DNA of 64,000 bases from an uncultured Clostridia bacterium (GTDB taxonomy: Bacteria; Bacillota; Clostridia; TANB77; CAG-508), in contig CAPPGO010000002.1 in NCBI GenBank assembly GCA_948678575.1, positions 115,697 to 179,696 on the forward strand, given 5' to 3'. The position numbers were made by a program, and so were the translations under genes. Shown one piece after another: positions 61,794-64,000 of the stretch (positions are counted from its first letter, which is position 1; every line of letters begins with the position of its first letter). A model generated the notes under the pieces. It had not been told where the DNA came from. It saw only the letters and a list, made by a program, of their open reading frames with translations, and ran no database searches.

Positions 61794-64000
61794 ATGTATA
61801 TATTCAATAGAGTTACAGTAGTTCCTCAACTACCCAAAAGAATTGCAAAATTAACAGAAATTTCAAACAATTTATGGTGGTCTTGGAACACAGAATTTTT
61901 GAAATTGTTTAAAACAATCGATAGAGATTTATGGGAAAGTGTTGACAAAAATCCAAGTAAATTCTTAAAATTGGTAAGCCAAGAAAAAATTGAAAAAATA
62001 TCAACTGATAGTAATTTCCTTACTGAATATGATAAAGTAGTTGAAAATTTTGATAATTACATGAATAGTAAAGACACTTGGTTTAATAAAAATTATCCAA
62101 ATAGTAAAGACGACTTAATTGCATATTTTTCAGCAGAATATGGTTTAGATGAAATTTTACCTATTTATTCTGGTGGACTTGGTATTTTATCAGGAGATCA
62201 TTTAAAATCAGCAAGTGATTTAGGATTACCTTTTGTTGCTGTTGGTTTATTATATAAAAATGGATATTTTCATCAAAAAATTAATGGATATGGAGATCAA
62301 CTTTCAGAATATCATAATATAGATTTATACAATCTTCCAATTTTACCAGTAAAGGATAAAATGGATGATGATGTTATTATAGATGTTGAACTTGAAAATA
62401 GAATCTTACATTTGAAAGTTTGGCAAATAAATGTTGGAAGAATAAAACTTTATTTAATGGATTCAGATATTGAACAAAATGATGAAGATTTAAGAAATAT
62501 TACACTTCGCTTATATGGTGGAGACAAAGAAATGAGAATTCGTCAAGAAATAGTTTTAGGTATGGCAGGTGTAAAATTAGTAAAAGCATTAGGATATAAA
62601 CCAAATTTATATCATATGAATGAAGGACATTCATCATTTTTAACATTAGAATTAATAAAAGATATAATGCAAGAAAAACAAGTTTCTTTTGCTATTGCAA
62701 AAGAATATGCTACAACGCAAACTGTATTTACAACACATACACCAGTACCAGCTGGAAATGATATATTTGATTTATGGCTTGTTGAAAAATATTTTTCTAA
62801 ATTCTGGGAGAAATTAGGAATTTCAAGAGAAGAATTTTTAAAACTAGGAATGAAAGAATGCGATGAATTAGAGCAAGGATTTAATATGGGAATTTTAGCT
62901 CTTAAAATTGCTGGAAAGAAAAATGGTGTAAGTAAATTACATGGTGAAGTTTCAAGAGAATTATTTAGTGAAGTATGGCCTAATATTGCAGAAGATGAAT
63001 CACCAATTACTTATGTAACAAATGGTATTCATACATGCTCATGGCTTGCCCCAAACTTGAAAAACTTGTATAATGAATATTTACCAGCATATTGGCAAGA
63101 TAAAATTCATATTCCTGCAACTTGGGAAAGAATAGACAATATACCAAATGAAAAATTATGGTCAGCACATATTGCAAGAAAAGAAAAATTAATGCAAGTA
63201 ATTAGACAAAATGTTACTGAAAGATATGTAAAAGCTGGGGTTGGTTATGATCAAATTGCAGAAATTGTAAATAACTTAAATCAAAAAGCATTAACAATTG
63301 GATTTGCCAGAAGATTTGCAACATATAAAAGAGCAACTTTAATTTTTAAAGATATAGGCAGATTAACTCAAATATTAAATGATGAGCAACGACCAGTTCA
63401 AATAGTATTTGCTGGTAAGGCGCATCCTGCGGATAAAGAAGGACAAGATTTAATAAGATATATACATGAAATTTCTCAAATGCCACAATTTAAAGGAAAA
63501 ATATTTATATTAGAAAATTATAATATAGGTATGGCAAGATATTTAGTAAGTGGTGTTGATGTATGGCTTAATAATCCTAGACGACCAATGGAAGCATCTG
63601 GAACAAGTGGAGAGAAAGCATCTGCAAATGGTGTTGTAAATTTCAGCATTTTAGATGGCTGGTGGGCAGAAGGCTATGATGGTACAAATGGATGGGCAAT
63701 AGGGACAAATGCAACTTATTCATCTTATGAAGAACAAGACAAAGCTGATAGTAATAGTATGTATCATATTTTAGAAAACAAAATTATTCCAGCATATTAT
63801 AATCAAGATAAAAATGGAATTTCAAAAGATTGGTTAACACTTATGAAAAATTCTATAAAAACTACTGCTGGTCAATATAGTATGTCAAGACAAGTTGTAG
63901 ACTATACTGAAAAATTATATATGCCACTTTGTGAATTAGGAAATAAATATTTTAAAGATATGGACAAGGTTATGGAATTTGCTTCTTGGAAAAGAACAGC
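61794..64000 (+). CDS. glgP: Alpha-glucan (glycogen) phosphorylase, 3' end beyond the window
   Basis: 735 codons are visible and the gene runs off the edge. The N terminus carries the DUF3417-type start (AKLTEISNNLWWSWNTEF). The core includes YFSAEYGLDEILPIYSGGLG, HLKSASDLGLPFVAVGLLY, HMNEGHSSFLTLEL, TYVTNGIHTCSW and the PLP-lysine region EASGTSGEKASANG (about residue 605). It releases glucose-1-phosphate from alpha-1,4-glucans and feeds glycolysis. AGGAGG lies 10 bp upstream of the ATG. It marks the return to chromosome core after the DGR. Confidence 0.93.
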   Translation, partial: MYIFNRVTVVPQLPKRIAKLTEISNNLWWSWNTEFLKLFKTIDRDLWESVDKNPSKFLKLVSQEKIEKISTDSNFLTEYDKVVENFDNYMNSKDTWFNKNYPNSKDDLIAYFSAEYGLDEILPIYSGGLGILSGDHLKSASDLGLPFVAVGLLYKNGYFHQKINGYGDQLSEYHNIDLYNLPILPVKDKMDDDVIIDVELENRILHLKVWQINVGRIKLYLMDSDIEQNDEDLRNITLRLYGGDKEMRIRQEIVLGMAGVKLVKALGYKPNLYHMNEGHSSFLTLELIKDIMQEKQVSFAIAKEYATTQTVFTTHTPVPAGNDIFDLWLVEKYFSKFWEKLGISREEFLKLGMKECDELEQGFNMGILALKIAGKKNGVSKLHGEVSRELFSEVWPNIAEDESPITYVTNGIHTCSWLAPNLKNLYNEYLPAYWQDKIHIPATWERIDNIPNEKLWSAHIARKEKLMQVIRQNVTERYVKAGVGYDQIAEIVNNLNQKALTIGFARRFATYKRATLIFKDIGRLTQILNDEQRPVQIVFAGKAHPADKEGQDLIRYIHEISQMPQFKGKIFILENYNIGMARYLVSGVDVWLNNPRRPMEASGTSGEKASANGVVNFSILDGWWAEGYDGTNGWAIGTNATYSSYEEQDKADSNSMYHILENKIIPAYYNQDKNGISKDWLTLMKNSIKTTAGQYSMSRQVVDYTEKLYMPLCELGNKYFKDMDKVMEFASWKRT

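Overview
The window is about 28-30% G+C with strong Shine-Dalgarno sites, TTGACA/TATAAT promoters, U-tailed terminators, T-box riboswitches, PolC, RqcH, SpoVT, MreB and tandem acetate kinases. This fits an uncultured low-GC Firmicute, most likely a gut clostridium. The lineage call is inference; there is no rRNA here. Almost every gene is on the + strand.

Layout. 1-4.3 kb: envelope genes (degenerate GH18, MltG, GT39-like). 4.5-22 kb: core genes: T-box-aspS, greA, Nudix, then pyrH-frr-uppS-cdsA-rseP-polC, a uridine-kinase-like protein and argS. 22.2-24.2 kb: a two-gene AAA ATPase/RloB module resembling phage defence. 24.4-26.4 kb: a double-domain sugar-phosphate transferase and 750 bp of gene debris with a dispersed repeat. 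26.4-29.4 kb: a DUF84 NTPase, mreB and mtaB. 29.5-33.3 kb: a small repeat protein and pta-ackA-ackA. 33.3-42.2 kb: a 218-bp inverted-repeat element, rqcH, an atypical lipoprotein gene, pgi, tRNA-Gln, a JAMM protein and T-box-valS. 42.3-49.1 kb: an exopolysaccharide cluster (GT2, GT4, EpsG-like polymerase, pyruvyl transferase, nitroreductase, flippase). 49.1-56.9 kb: comFC, a KAP NTPase, a Gtr-like protein, spoVT, a minimal alaS and a sortase. 57.0-61.7 kb: a diversity-generating retroelement (DGR). 61.8 kb to the edge: alpha-glucan phosphorylase.

Two systems stand out. First, the DGR is complete. A prepilin-like protein carries a C-terminal variable repeat (VR, 59086-59217). A template repeat (TR, 59351-59482) lies downstream. 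The two differ at 13 positions and every difference is at a TR adenine. A reverse transcriptase with the DGR-type IGxxxSQ motif and an Avd protein lie on the opposite strand, and a MutS-domain-I-like protein follows. The TR must be transcribed opposite to the RT, and the target gene has a long structured leader.

Second, three +1 frame disruptions occur in two otherwise intact, full-length genes (mtaB twice, the DUF84 NTPase once). Each lies exactly at an in-frame CGG, and skipping the C restores a Gly codon (GGA, GGT, GGA). By eye, every other CGG I found in coding sequence is out of frame, except one in the compositionally odd lipoprotein gene. This suggests CGG is not a normal Arg codon here and may act as a +1 frameshift signal.
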